Source of the DNA: Neglectibacter sp. X58
GTDB lineage: Bacteria > Bacillota > Clostridia > Oscillospirales > Acutalibacteraceae
Direction of reading: 5' to 3'
DNA length: 64,000 bases
NCBI RefSeq assembly: GCF_009936035.1
Contig: NZ_QWEO01000011.1
Span: 28,133-92,132 of the forward strand
Positions 43,026 through 51,659 of the stretch are shown here, piece after piece (the stretch's first letter is position 1; each line of letters begins with the position of its first letter). The notes below the pieces were generated by a model. That model was not told the DNA's origin and ran no database searches. It saw only the letters and a program-made list of their open reading frames with translations. Made by a program: the position numbers and the translations under genes.

Positions 43026-44357
43026 CTAATATCCATATTTCTTTCTATATTTCAAAAACATAAAGGCAGACAGGGCAAGCGCCATCAGTTCCGCCACAGG
43101 CGTTGCCAGCCAGATACCGTTCACACCAAAAACCAGGGGAAGTATCATCATGGTAACCAGCATAAACACAAAGGACCTGGAAAATGCAAGGACGGCCGAA
43201 ACAATCCCATTAGACAATGCAGTAAACATCCCGCTGGCAAAAATATTAAATCCAATAAAAAACAATGCTGCCGTGCATATCCTGTTTCCTGTTACTGCCA
43301 GATCATACACCGGATTATCCGGCCGGGCGAAGACAGATACCAGCGGCCTTGTCAACAGAAAGGAAGCTGCAACCGTAAGCACAGAGATTCCTGCAATCAC
43401 TTTCATGCTGATCCCAACCAGCTTTTTCAGTTTTCCATGGTTCTGTTCCCCATGATAAAAACTCAGCATGGGCGCAACCCCATAGGAATATCCTGTATAC
43501 AGAGAGCTTGCAAACATCAGCACATACATGATGATGGTAACTGCCGCCACACCGTCCTCCCCGACATAATGAAGCATCGTCCAGTTAAACATCATAGTAA
43601 TGATCCCGGTGACAAGCGCCGTCGCCATCTCGGAACACCCATTTGTGGCAGCATTTGCAAGGACTTTAAAGCGGAATACTGGTTTTCTGAAATGCAGCAG
43701 ACTCTTTTTTCGGCTGAAAACAAACAGGCCCACAACCGCTGTCACAGAATATCCAAGTCCTGTTGCAATCGCCGCACCGCTGATTCCCATATCAAATACA
43801 GCAATCAATACATAATCAAGTGCCATATTTAAAACACCGCCCGCCACAGAACAGACCAGGGATAAGGCTGCTTTCTCACTGGCTATCATATACAGGATAA
43901 AGTTATTCATTAACAGAATGGGGATCGTAAACAGCAGATAACGGCTTAAATATTCCACACAATACCTTTCCACATCCGCCGAGAGATTCATCCCCGCGAA
44001 TATCCGGCCTATTGCCATATACCCGGCCACGCACATGAACGCCCCAACCAGCACATTCACCAGAATCAGAAAGGTAAAGTCCTCCTTCGCCTCCCCACGC
44101 TTTCCTTCCCCCATCTTTTTCATAATAACAGCGCTTCCTCCCGTGGCAAGCATGGTAGAAATGGCTGTGACAAGCTGTATGACCGGCGCAGTCAGATTGA
44201 TGGCTGAAAGGGCATTGGTGCCAATCAGGTTCGACACGAACAGACCGTCAACCATAGTATAAAAAGACATGAACACCGTCATGGCAATGGTGGGTACGGC
44301 AAACTTCAGGATATTTCCTAATGTTACAGGCTTTTCATATACGTTTTGTTTTTCCAT
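43026..44357 (-). CDS. MATE-family multidrug efflux transporter
   Basis: 443 residues from ATG 44357 with AGGAGG upstream; the frame extends further up but without a start signal. Twelve hydrophobic segments in two halves. Typical MATE stretches: FAVPTIAMTVFMSFYTMVDGLFVSNLIG near the start, and TNGCSEMATALVTGIITMMFN opening the second half. Couples Na+ or H+ entry to drug export. Expression is controlled by the divergent MerR gene through a promoter with a 19-bp spacer. Confidence 0.92.
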   Translation of the reverse strand: MEKQNVYEKPVTLGNILKFAVPTIAMTVFMSFYTMVDGLFVSNLIGTNALSAINLTAPVIQLVTAISTMLATGGSAVIMKKMGEGKRGEAKEDFTFLILVNVLVGAFMCVAGYMAIGRIFAGMNLSADVERYCVEYLSRYLLFTIPILLMNNFILYMIASEKAALSLVCSVAGGVLNMALDYVLIAVFDMGISGAAIATGLGYSVTAVVGLFVFSRKKSLLHFRKPVFRFKVLANAATNGCSEMATALVTGIITMMFNWTMLHYVGEDGVAAVTIIMYVLMFASSLYTGYSYGVAPMLSFYHGEQNHGKLKKLVGISMKVIAGISVLTVAASFLLTRPLVSVFARPDNPVYDLAVTGNRICTAALFFIGFNIFASGMFTALSNGIVSAVLAFSRSFVFMLVTMMILPLVFGVNGIWLATPVAELMALALSAFMFLKYRKKYGY

Positions 44358-44418
44358 AGCTTTCCTCCTGTTAAAAGCGCTGCAGACGGCAAGAAAGAAC
44401 AGAATCCCGCTTTCTGTC

Positions 44419-44473
44419 TTGCATCCAATTGATTTATACAGTATAATAAACCGTACAGTAACAGTACAGTCAA
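44419..44473. promoter_or_regulatory. Overlapping divergent promoters of MATE and MerR genes
   Basis: Leftward (MATE): TTGACT (44473-44468), 19-bp spacer, TATTAT (44448-44443), with ACTGTAC repeats in the spacer. The 19-bp spacer is the hallmark of MerR-activated promoters. Rightward (MerR): TTGCAT (44419-44424), 17 bp, TATAAT (44442-44447). The two -10 elements overlap on opposite strands, so firing one should exclude the other. Confidence 0.75.
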
Positions 44474-44507
44474 TAGGGAATCGCAAATTATTTTCGGGAG
44501 AAAAAAT

Positions 44508-45332
44508 ATGGATAAAAAAAACAAATTACTTACCATCGGGCAATTCGCAGCGCTTCACGGCATAAACAAAAAAACTCTGATGTGGTATGATGAGATCGGT
44601 CTCTTCAAACCTGCTGCCATCCATCCGGAAAATGGATACCGCTGCTATAATTATCACCAAAGCTCCATACTGGAAACCATCCTCCTGCTCCGGGAGCTGG
44701 ACGTATCCATCCCGGAGATTCAGGACTTCATGAAAAACCGTTCTGCCCAAAACATGAAATGCCTTTTGGATGAAAAAATCGCAGAACTGGACTTACAGCT
44801 TCTGCATCTGCAGGCGGTCAAAAAAACCTTATCCAGCCACCGGCAGGACATGGATACCCTTCTGACTATGGATTTATCTGAAATCTGTATTGTGGAAAAA
44901 GAAGAACGGTGCCTGGTAACAGTAGATATCGACAAAGATGTTACATTTGAAAGAGAAGTAGAATTGATCACCGCTGAAACAGCCAGATATGGACTGGGCC
45001 GGCTTCATGACGCCTCCTACGGCTCCATGATCCCTGTCGCCAGCCTACTTAAGGGAAATTTCGATGACTACACCAATCTTTTCATTGAAATTCCCCGGCT
45101 GGAGCAGAGAAGCGGCCTGCATATACAGCCAAAAGGAAAATACCTGCGTGCTTTCCACAAAGGGGATTTTAGCCAGCTCCCACTGCAGTATCAGGAAATC
45201 CTTGCATTTGCCCATGGCAGGGGGCTGGCGTTGTCGGGCTACTCCTATGAAAAAGGGATCAATGAAACCGTCATAGACCGGATCGAAGACTATATCGTGC
45301 AGATTGAAATCCCAATTCTCGGTACTGTTTGA
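44508..45332 (+). CDS. MerR-family transcriptional regulator (BmrR-like)
   Basis: 274 residues. Residues 6-75 form the MerR winged helix (TIGQFAALHGINKKTLMWYDEIGLFKPAAIHPENGYRCY). A long dimerisation helix (about 80-120) precedes a GyrI-like effector domain from about 130 (YLRAFHKGDFSQLPLQYQEIL). BmrR-type proteins bind lipophilic drugs and untwist a 19-bp spacer promoter to induce an exporter gene, here the divergent MATE pump. Confidence 0.92.
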   Translation: MDKKNKLLTIGQFAALHGINKKTLMWYDEIGLFKPAAIHPENGYRCYNYHQSSILETILLLRELDVSIPEIQDFMKNRSAQNMKCLLDEKIAELDLQLLHLQAVKKTLSSHRQDMDTLLTMDLSEICIVEKEERCLVTVDIDKDVTFEREVELITAETARYGLGRLHDASYGSMIPVASLLKGNFDDYTNLFIEIPRLEQRSGLHIQPKGKYLRAFHKGDFSQLPLQYQEILAFAHGRGLALSGYSYEKGINETVIDRIEDYIVQIEIPILGTV

Positions 45333-45355
45333 GCATCTAAGAATATGTGCAATCT

Positions 45356-45427
45356 TTATTTCAAAATATTTTTCAGCATTTTGAGAAGTTGGGTATTATC
45401 ATCAGTAATCAATATCTTATAAGCCAT
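45356..45427 (-). pseudogene. Response regulator remnant, 23 codons
   Basis: Reverse strand reads MAYKILITDDNTQLLKMLKN followed by ILK and a stop: the beta1-alpha1 segment of a receiver domain with its acidic pair, then termination. GAAAGGGCG lies upstream. Nothing further matches, so this is the stub of a lost two-component gene. Confidence 0.65.
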
Positions 45428-45548
45428 TTTGCGCCCTTTCCCTGATACGGCTGTCTTCCGGGGATATACTAACGCCATGATATTTTGCCGTTATATATAA
45501 AACTGTCAGCAACAGGCTGTTCCTTAACACACTCTTTTTGTATACCCA

Positions 45549-46178
45549 TCAACTAATATCCCGCTTCCGGTATACCTTTACCGCAATCTGGTATGAGATA
45601 AAAAACCAGATAACAGAAATGATAAGCACAATGCCAAACGCCAGAAGGATATTTTCCTTTACGGATAAAACTAAATTTATAAGAAGTACAAGCCCCGTAA
45701 TAATCCCTGTTGATGCCATAAATGACATCATAAAGACAATCTGCGATTTTTCCGGGTCAAATAAGTATGCGCACGGCAGACTGATACCGCCTGCCAACAG
45801 GGTAGCGCTTATCCCGATAGAGCCGTACAGACATAAAGAATGCAGCGTTATATCCATACCGAAACACGCAAGGACAACACAGGGAATCAGTGCAGTAAGC
45901 AATCCCAGTGCGGCAAGCAGGATATAAAACAAAAATTTCTCGCCGATGATCTGGTTCCTTGATACCGGCATGGTAATAACATTTTTATTCCATTTGGAAG
46001 CTGCGTCACTGGTAATACTGATAAAGGCGGCTGTTGTGGCGGCAACCGGGGCTAAAACCAGAAGTGCGCTGGTTTCCAGCAAAAAGGATAACCCAAAGCC
46101 CAAGACAACCAGGCTGACGATAGTTACGAGGATATTGCTCCTGGCAATATAGAGATCTTTCACCAAAACACCTTTCAT
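45549..46178 (-). CDS. ABC-2 permease (YtrC/BcrB-like)
   Basis: 209 residues from ATG 46178, which overlaps the ATPase stop (TGATG). Six hydrophobic segments. Compact ABC-2 permeases of this size are found with YtrA-type GntR regulators. Third gene of a GntR-ATPase-permease operon likely induced by cell-wall stress. Confidence 0.85.
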   Translation of the reverse strand: MKGVLVKDLYIARSNILVTIVSLVVLGFGLSFLLETSALLVLAPVAATTAAFISITSDAASKWNKNVITMPVSRNQIIGEKFLFYILLAALGLLTALIPCVVLACFGMDITLHSLCLYGSIGISATLLAGGISLPCAYLFDPEKSQIVFMMSFMASTGIITGLVLLINLVLSVKENILLAFGIVLIISVIWFFISYQIAVKVYRKRDIS

Positions 46179-47029
46179 CACTTTTCCCCCTTTACATAAA
46201 GCAGCATAATTTCATCAATTGTTGCCGGGACGACCAGAGCCTTCGGATACTTTTTCTGCATTCTCTCCCGGTCTGAAACCAGTATCTGCCATTCATAGTC
46301 CATTTTGCGGTACGAAATGATATCGGATTTATCCAGCGCGTCAAACTGCGCCGCACCGCACTTGATGATGCCATACCGCTCGGTCAGCTCATCTTTGGTT
46401 TTCTCAAAAACTACTTTCCCTTCATGGATAAATACGATATAATCGGCAATCTTCTCCAGGTCACTGGTAATGTGGGAGGATACCAGTATGGAATGCTCCT
46501 CGTCCTGCACGAAATCCAGCAACATATCCAGAATATCATCCCTGACACCCGGATCTAAGCCGCTGGTGGCTTCGTCCAGGATTAACAGCCTGGAATGATG
46601 GGAAAATGCAGCAGAAATAGCCAGCTTCATCTTCATTCCTTTTGAAAACTGTTTGATCTGCTTGTCGCACGGCAGGGAAAACTGTTTCAGCAGGTCAAAA
46701 TATACCCGTTCGTCCCACGTCCTGTAAATGTTTTTCATAACCCGGTTCAATTTCCGTGGAGAAAGGATTTCCGGATAATTGCTGCCATCGAACACGACAC
46801 CGATCTGTTCTTTGATATCCCCATCCAGTTCCTCCTTGTCTAAAATGGAAACAACGCCGTCCTCCTTTTGAATCAGTCCTAAAGCCGCATTGATTGTCGT
46901 GCTTTTTCCTGCACCGTTTTCTCCAATCAGTCCGACAATGGAGCCACTGGGAACGGTGAACGAAACATGATCCAAAACAAAATCCTTATAAGTTTTGGTA
47001 AGTCCTGATACCATGAACGCATTTGCCAT
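46178..47029 (-). CDS. ABC transporter ATP-binding protein (YtrB-like)
   Basis: 283 residues, AGGAGG upstream. Walker A GENGAGKST, signature FSKGMKMKLAIS (Lys in place of the second Gly), Walker B LLILDEATSGLDP, switch His SSHITSD. The C-terminal extension of about 75 residues matches the Ytr/YhcH group. Partner of the compact permease that follows. Confidence 0.9.
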   Translation of the reverse strand: MANAFMVSGLTKTYKDFVLDHVSFTVPSGSIVGLIGENGAGKSTTINAALGLIQKEDGVVSILDKEELDGDIKEQIGVVFDGSNYPEILSPRKLNRVMKNIYRTWDERVYFDLLKQFSLPCDKQIKQFSKGMKMKLAISAAFSHHSRLLILDEATSGLDPGVRDDILDMLLDFVQDEEHSILVSSHITSDLEKIADYIVFIHEGKVVFEKTKDELTERYGIIKCGAAQFDALDKSDIISYRKMDYEWQILVSDRERMQKKYPKALVVPATIDEIMLLYVKGEK

Positions 47030-47031
47030 CG

Positions 47032-47406
47032 CTAATCCTCCTCATACAATAATGTTAATAAGCTGACTAATTTATCAAGCGGTATTCCGCTCATACGGGC
47101 TATTTCTATTGCGTCACCCAAACAGCCCTCTATCTTTTTTTGCTGTTCTTCCAAATAGAAGTCCTGATTTTGGACAGATACATAGCAGCCTTTCCCGGCC
47201 GTCGTCTCAATAAAGCCATCTTCCTGCAGAATGTCATATGCCTTCTGCACGGTCAGAACACTGATCTGCAGCGATTTTGCCAGGGAGCGGATAGAGGGAA
47301 GCGCTTCACCCGCTTTCAGTTCGCCACTCATAATCTGCGTTTTTATCTGCGACACAATCTGCTCATACAGAGGACGACTTGCCTTATTACTTACAACAAT
47401 CTCCAA
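47032..47406 (-). CDS. GntR-family repressor (YtrA-like)
   Basis: 124 residues from a TTG start at 47406, which follows GGAGAGGCGG and aligns with the usual N-terminus (EIVVSNKASRPLYEQIVSQIKTQI). An upstream ATG would place the operator inside the gene. Winged helix at about 10-75, then a short dimerisation helix pair as in YtrA proteins. The perfect palindrome at 47425-47461 covers its promoter. Ends two bases before the ATPase start. Confidence 0.88.
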   Translation of the reverse strand: MEIVVSNKASRPLYEQIVSQIKTQIMSGELKAGEALPSIRSLAKSLQISVLTVQKAYDILQEDGFIETTAGKGCYVSVQNQDFYLEEQQKKIEGCLGDAIEIARMSGIPLDKLVSLLTLLYEED

Positions 47407-47424
47407 ACCGTCACCGCCTCTCCG

Positions 47425-47461
47425 TCTTATACTGTATTGTACAAACAAATACAGTATAAGA
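47425..47461. promoter_or_regulatory. Perfect 14-bp palindromic operator of the GntR operon
   Basis: TCTTATACTGTATT (47425-47438) and AATACAGTATAAGA (47448-47461) are exact reverse complements with a 9-base spacer. On the reverse strand the inner part provides TATAAG as -10, with CTGTAT 17 bp upstream. A bound GntR dimer would block the promoter. Confidence 0.75.
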
Positions 47462-47497
47462 CATTGCAAGGCGGTTATCAAGGTAATCGTCTAATAT

Positions 47498-47599
47498 TTA
47501 AAAAATTAATTTAGCCATCACATCCGTACTATCAACAAATGGATTTACCAAATACCGCGAATCATAGGAGTTGTCCGCATTATTTTTCTCTAAGAACAT
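47498..47599 (-). pseudogene. 3' relic of a signal peptidase I gene
   Basis: Reverse strand encodes NNADNSYDSRYLVNPFVDST followed by DVMAKLIF and a stop. This matches the last 30 residues of the intact signal peptidase at 49013-49405 (DNADSSYDSRYWINPFVNGA, then DVVAKLL). The upstream catalytic part is absent. A degraded duplicate. Confidence 0.75.
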
Positions 47600-47800
47600 A
47601 ATGCTGAACTGAGTTACGCATAAGGCCAACTGTAACACTGAATTAGGAGCCATGGCTCAAACGCCTTTCCTCAAATATTAACTTATAGTTAAAAAATTTA
47701 TTTCTCAGTTAACAACTGCTCAATTGTTATTTAGGAAATACACAAGTATAATAAAGTCAGCAAAAGCTTTTGTGTCATTCTCAATAAGGAGGCTTCTATT

Positions 47801-48865
47801 ATGCCTATGAACTTAGTTATACAAGAAAAAAGAAAAGAATTAGGACTCACGCAGGAACAAGTTGCAGAATATCTCAATGTGTCTATTCCGGCAGTCAGTA
47901 AATGGGAAAAAGGGACAACCAGTCCAGATATTTCTCTTTTGGCTCCGTTAGCCCGATTGTTAAAAATTGACTTAAACACACTTTTTTGTTTTCACGAAGA
48001 TATAACACAGCAAGAAATTGATTTGTTCTGCAAGGAGATCGGAAAGATTGTTGGAGATAAAGGACTCGAAGAAGGGTTTACAGCAGCAGGACAAAAGATC
48101 CACGAATATCCTCACAATGAAAGGCTCATGCATGTCCTTACACTCCAACTGGATGGACTTCTTTCCATGTCAGACTTGACTGCAGATGAAATGCGCCCCT
48201 ATGAGGAGCAGATCCTTGAATGGTATCATCGACTTGTTAGAAGCACAGACATAAAAATAAGCAACAGTGCAAATTTTATGTTGGCAAGCAGATATCTTCG
48301 CAATGGACAATATGAAAAAGCCCAGGGGACATTAGACTTAATGCCTGACAGAAACGACATTATCGGCAGCATGGCTGATAAGTTTTGGTTGCAAGTTGAA
48401 ATTGATAAACATCAAGGCAAATCAGAGAAAGCAGCGGAGGATTTACAGAGAGAATTGCATTTGACTCTCAACAAGGTTCAACTGCTACTCTACAAAATGA
48501 TGAGTATTGAGTTAGAGTGCGGCGATCTTCTCACTGCAAAAAAGATAGCAGATAAATCGGCCCAGATGGTTACACTTTTTGAAATGTGGAAGTATAGCGC
48601 ATTCACTGCACCATTAGAAATCGCCTTTGCGGAAAAGGATGCCGATAAATGTATTTCCATTTTGAGAGAAATGCTTGCAGCAATGCGCAATCCATGGAAT
48701 ATGGATAAAACCCTATTATTTAATCGCATACCTGCGCAAGCGACTCAACCAGAGCAAATGATTCCTGTAATCCTTTCTGCAATGGAAAAAGAACCTCTAT
48801 TGCAAAACTCCTCAGAGTTTCAAGAACTAATCACAGAGTATGAGCGATTCAAAGACAGGAAATAG
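47801..48865 (+). CDS. XRE regulator with TPR-like C-terminal domain
   Basis: 354 residues, AAGGAGG upstream. Residues 5-62 are a Cro/CI helix-turn-helix (IQEKRKELGLTQEQVAEYLNVSIPAVSKWEKG). The remaining 290 residues are helical repeats suited to peptide or protein binding, as in Rgg/PlcR-like sensors. No peptide gene was found next to it. A perfect 13-bp hairpin follows the stop. Confidence 0.85.
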   Translation: MPMNLVIQEKRKELGLTQEQVAEYLNVSIPAVSKWEKGTTSPDISLLAPLARLLKIDLNTLFCFHEDITQQEIDLFCKEIGKIVGDKGLEEGFTAAGQKIHEYPHNERLMHVLTLQLDGLLSMSDLTADEMRPYEEQILEWYHRLVRSTDIKISNSANFMLASRYLRNGQYEKAQGTLDLMPDRNDIIGSMADKFWLQVEIDKHQGKSEKAAEDLQRELHLTLNKVQLLLYKMMSIELECGDLLTAKKIADKSAQMVTLFEMWKYSAFTAPLEIAFAEKDADKCISILREMLAAMRNPWNMDKTLLFNRIPAQATQPEQMIPVILSAMEKEPLLQNSSEFQELITEYERFKDRK

Positions 48866-48879
48866 ATTGTATGATAATG

Positions 48880-48916
48880 AAGGGTGAAAAGTCGAAACAA
48901 TAAACTTTTCACCCTT
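48880..48916 (+). terminator. Hairpin after the XRE/TPR gene
   Basis: AAGGGTGAAAAGT (48880-48892) and ACTTTTCACCCTT (48904-48916) form a perfect 13-bp stem with an 11-base loop, 15 bases after the stop. Only a weak T-run follows. Confidence 0.65.
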
Positions 48917-49012
48917 GCTTCATATATAACAGTTATAGAGTATGTGAATACGACCAAGCAAAAATACTATCCCTACAAAACCGAAGGCATCTATATTGAA
49001 AAAAATCAGTTC

Positions 49013-49405
49013 TTAGAGTAATTTTGCCACTACATCCGCACCATTAACGAATGGATTTATCCAATACCGAGAATCATAAGAACTATCCGCATTATCACCA
49101 AGGACATAGTAACAGCCTTCCGGCACTGTCATACTGACTCCGTTTCTCTCTACCATATCACCTTCCATCGCTGCGATTCGTTTCACAAGCAGTTTCCCAT
49201 CATGCCGGAATATGATAATATCTCCTGTCTCCAGATTGGAATATATCCGGCATCCGATGATATAACTGCCCCTTTCCAACGTTGGTTCCATAGACTCAGT
49301 CGGCACATAGCCGATTAAAAACACGCACTTCAAGAGAATAAAAGTAAGAAGCATCGCAATAGCAGGGAATATCCACTTTCCCGATTTTTTCAATAAATTC
49401 CTCAT
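49013..49405 (-). CDS. lepB: Signal peptidase I
   Basis: 130 residues from ATG 49405 with GGAGG upstream. One membrane segment (about 12-32), catalytic Ser38 in PTESMEPTL and Lys75 in LLVKRIAAM, then GDNADSSYDSRYW (box E). Short, single-anchor Gram-positive form. It lies just downstream of the SpaA-sigma chimera; such small peptidases often accompany pilus or SpaA adhesin genes, so both may derive from one surface-protein cluster. A 3' relic of a paralog lies at 47498-47599. Confidence 0.9.
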   Translation of the reverse strand: MRNLLKKSGKWIFPAIAMLLTFILLKCVFLIGYVPTESMEPTLERGSYIIGCRIYSNLETGDIIIFRHDGKLLVKRIAAMEGDMVERNGVSMTVPEGCYYVLGDNADSSYDSRYWINPFVNGADVVAKLL

Positions 49406-49473
49406 ATTTGTCCTCCAAAACAAAAAAATCGGGATGCTGGGAACCATCTTGATCCCAGCATCCCTTCATCCAT

Positions 49474-51390
49474 TTAAGAACCGTATCCGGCAATCGTTTC
49501 CATTTCCGGATGCGCCTTTAGGAACTTCCTTGCCTTTGAAACCCATGCGCATACCAGTTTAGCAGAAGCGCCCATGCGCTCTCCGATCTCGCCGCTGGTA
49601 TATCCCTGGGACATTAAAATCATGGCGTCAATACCTTTGGCAGTAGATGGGGGAGCATCTTTCCTTGCAGCGCCAAGCGCTTGGGAAAGGTCCATGCGAA
49701 GCCCGCTCAGGAATTCCCCGTTCTCAGACTCGGCGCTTATGTAGGGTGTTACATCAGCCACCACCTCATCTGCATACCGTTTGGTTGACTGAACCAATGC
49801 ATCGCATAGCTCATGCCATATCAGGCGGTACGCATAAGTAGAAAAGGTTCCGCCTTTATCCGTTGCTGAAGCTTTGCACAGACCGATACAGCCAATCTGA
49901 AATAAATCGTCATAAGTATAAAAACCCCATTGTCCGTATCCGTGAACCTTATCCTTGATTACCTGATGGACCAGGCCCACATTTTCCTCAGCCTTTCTTT
50001 CCTGATCCCCATAAGCGAATGTCACAGAATACTTGGTACCGCTTAAAATATAATGGGCATCCGTGCTGTGTTCCTTCAGGTAATAGCTGCCCAATGGCAG
50101 GTCAGTCTGGGCAATGCCTTTGCCGTCTGCATCCAAGCTTACGATCTCCAGCAATCCATCTGTCGGAATAACAGAACCGTCAGCTGCAGTAAGGTCTTCG
50201 GCCGCATACAATCCAAAGGTGATATTGGCAAGCTCATTGTTTGTGCCGATACCGAATTCTTCGCTCAGTTCCAGCGTTTTCTCCAGACTCAGTTCCACCT
50301 TCTGGCGTTCGTTATATACGCCGGCGGCTGTTTCTGTCAGGTCTACCTCCTGACCCGCATAAACCAGTTCTACCTGCTGCGGGTTTGGATTCAGCACCAT
50401 GCCGTAGGGCGCCTTTGTCTCAACAACCTCATACTTACCCAGATACAGTTCCTTGCTGGAAACAGCTCCACCGGAACCGGTAGTAACGGTATCTACTACA
50501 TCGCCTTTTGCAGCACGCAAGGTACCGTCTGGTGTATAAATATCTTCTGCTGCGCGAATTTCATAGGTTGCGCCTTCCATGCCGCGGATTTCATAAACCG
50601 GCTGGTAAAGAAGATCCGCTCCATCCTTATCTGCACCATCTGATGTCGTGACGGAAGCAAATACTTCACCAGTCTTGGCAACAACAATCTTGCCCTTCTG
50701 CGGCATATTGTGTTTTTCCACCACAACCACGTCCTGTGTCCCGTCTACCGTGAATGGAACCGGATTACTGTCCAGCACATAGCCATAACAGGTCTCCACC
50801 TCAATCAGCTCATACTGGCCGTAGGAAAGCTCATAAGGAAGCATCAGCCAGCCTTCCTCATTGGTAAAGAAAGTGTCAATGGTAACAGGTGTCGGATAAT
50901 AAATAGTTTCTGCAATCAGGTCGCCTGTAGACAGATCGCGTACCTGGAATCCAACACCGGCTGCAGGAATGATTTTCCCTGTTTCAGCATCGTGCTTTTC
51001 TACACGGATAAAGCTGGACTGGGTTGTATTGTCCAAAATATAGGAATAGGTCTGGTCATCTGTACGGATGTAAACGATAAAGTCCGGGATAAATGCCTGG
51101 CCTTCCATGCCCTCAGTCTGATGTACGACATAACGGCCATAAGGGAGATCCTTGGAAACAGCAAATCCGTCTGCATCCGTAGTCAGAATATCGCGTTCGT
51201 CTTCTCTTGCCGCATCATAGCTGCCTGCACTGGCAAGATAAATCTGGAATTTGGCGCCTTCCTCCGGCTGCTCAATAACCCCTTCCTTCCCAGAAGCTTC
51301 GATATCTTCCGGCGGAACCGGAACAGGTACATGAGTGTCCGCATCCGGCTCTGTTTCCGGAACGCTCTCCGCATCCGTATTCCCGCTCAT
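49474..51390 (-). CDS. Chimeric protein: SpaA/Cna-B adhesin domains inserted in a mobile-element sigma factor
   Basis: 638 residues, uninterrupted. Residues 1-34 are acidic and Pro-rich. Residues about 36-465 are SpaA/Cna-B repeats: putative isopeptide Lys in IRVEKHD (132), VVAKTGE (239) and SLEKTLE (371), each domain closing with YxxxE boxes (YELIEVET, YEVVETKAPYG, YYLKEHST). Residues about 467-638 are an ECF-like sigma factor: VGLVHQVIKDKVHG, YTYDDLFQIGCIGLCKASAT, TFSTYAYRLIWHELCDAL (region 2) and QGYTSGEIGERMGASAKLVC (region 4). There is no signal peptide, LPxTG motif or membrane segment, so it should stay in the cytoplasm. The ATG overlaps the stop of a DUF6462 gene, the normal setting of the sigma gene, so the adhesin part looks inserted after residue 34. 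Confidence 0.8.
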   Translation of the reverse strand: MSGNTDAESVPETEPDADTHVPVPVPPEDIEASGKEGVIEQPEEGAKFQIYLASAGSYDAAREDERDILTTDADGFAVSKDLPYGRYVVHQTEGMEGQAFIPDFIVYIRTDDQTYSYILDNTTQSSFIRVEKHDAETGKIIPAAGVGFQVRDLSTGDLIAETIYYPTPVTIDTFFTNEEGWLMLPYELSYGQYELIEVETCYGYVLDSNPVPFTVDGTQDVVVVEKHNMPQKGKIVVAKTGEVFASVTTSDGADKDGADLLYQPVYEIRGMEGATYEIRAAEDIYTPDGTLRAAKGDVVDTVTTGSGGAVSSKELYLGKYEVVETKAPYGMVLNPNPQQVELVYAGQEVDLTETAAGVYNERQKVELSLEKTLELSEEFGIGTNNELANITFGLYAAEDLTAADGSVIPTDGLLEIVSLDADGKGIAQTDLPLGSYYLKEHSTDAHYILSGTKYSVTFAYGDQERKAEENVGLVHQVIKDKVHGYGQWGFYTYDDLFQIGCIGLCKASATDKGGTFSTYAYRLIWHELCDALVQSTKRYADEVVADVTPYISAESENGEFLSGLRMDLSQALGAARKDAPPSTAKGIDAMILMSQGYTSGEIGERMGASAKLVCAWVSKARKFLKAHPEMETIAGYGS

Positions 51391-51659
51391 TTTTCTTCCT
51401 CCTGCGGCGCTAATGTACTCGGCTCATGGAATCGCTCCAGATATTCGTCAAAAATATCCCTGTTTATCAGAACCGTCCCATCCATTCGATAAATAGCTCC
51501 TGCTTCACTTGCCAGTTCGAGCAGCTTCTTATGCTGGAGGCTGTAAACAATTTCCGCATCCTTATAACGAAGGAATTGCCTGCGCAGTCTCTTGGCGCTT
51601 TCCTGCACTTCATTTCTTTTTTTCAGATCATAATACGATTTTGTTTTTTCGCTGATCAT
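51387..51659 (-). CDS. DUF6462-like small protein of integrative elements
   Basis: 90 residues from ATG 51659. Sequence such as KTKSYYDLKKRNEVQES and QFLRYKDAEIVYSLQHKKLL, then GTVLINRDIFDEYLERFH, matches a family encoded in clostridial integrative elements (DUF6462, from memory). The region FRYKDAEIVYSLQHKKLLELASEAGAIYRMDGTVLI resembles an excisionase-type winged helix. Its stop overlaps the chimera start (ATGA), implying coupled translation. Confidence 0.75.
   Translation of the reverse strand: MISEKTKSYYDLKKRNEVQESAKRLRRQFLRYKDAEIVYSLQHKKLLELASEAGAIYRMDGTVLINRDIFDEYLERFHEPSTLAPQEEEK

Larger units (their letters stand above)
47407..47800. other. Intergenic region with operator, gene relic and XRE promoter
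   Basis: About 390 bases. It contains the GntR operator (47425-47461), a signal peptidase relic (47498-47599), and an A/T-rich upstream region of the XRE gene. The last includes the small palindrome TTAACT-TAT-AGTTAA near 47680 and an AACAA/TTGTT inverted pair near 47711. No intact gene is visible. Confidence 0.6.
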
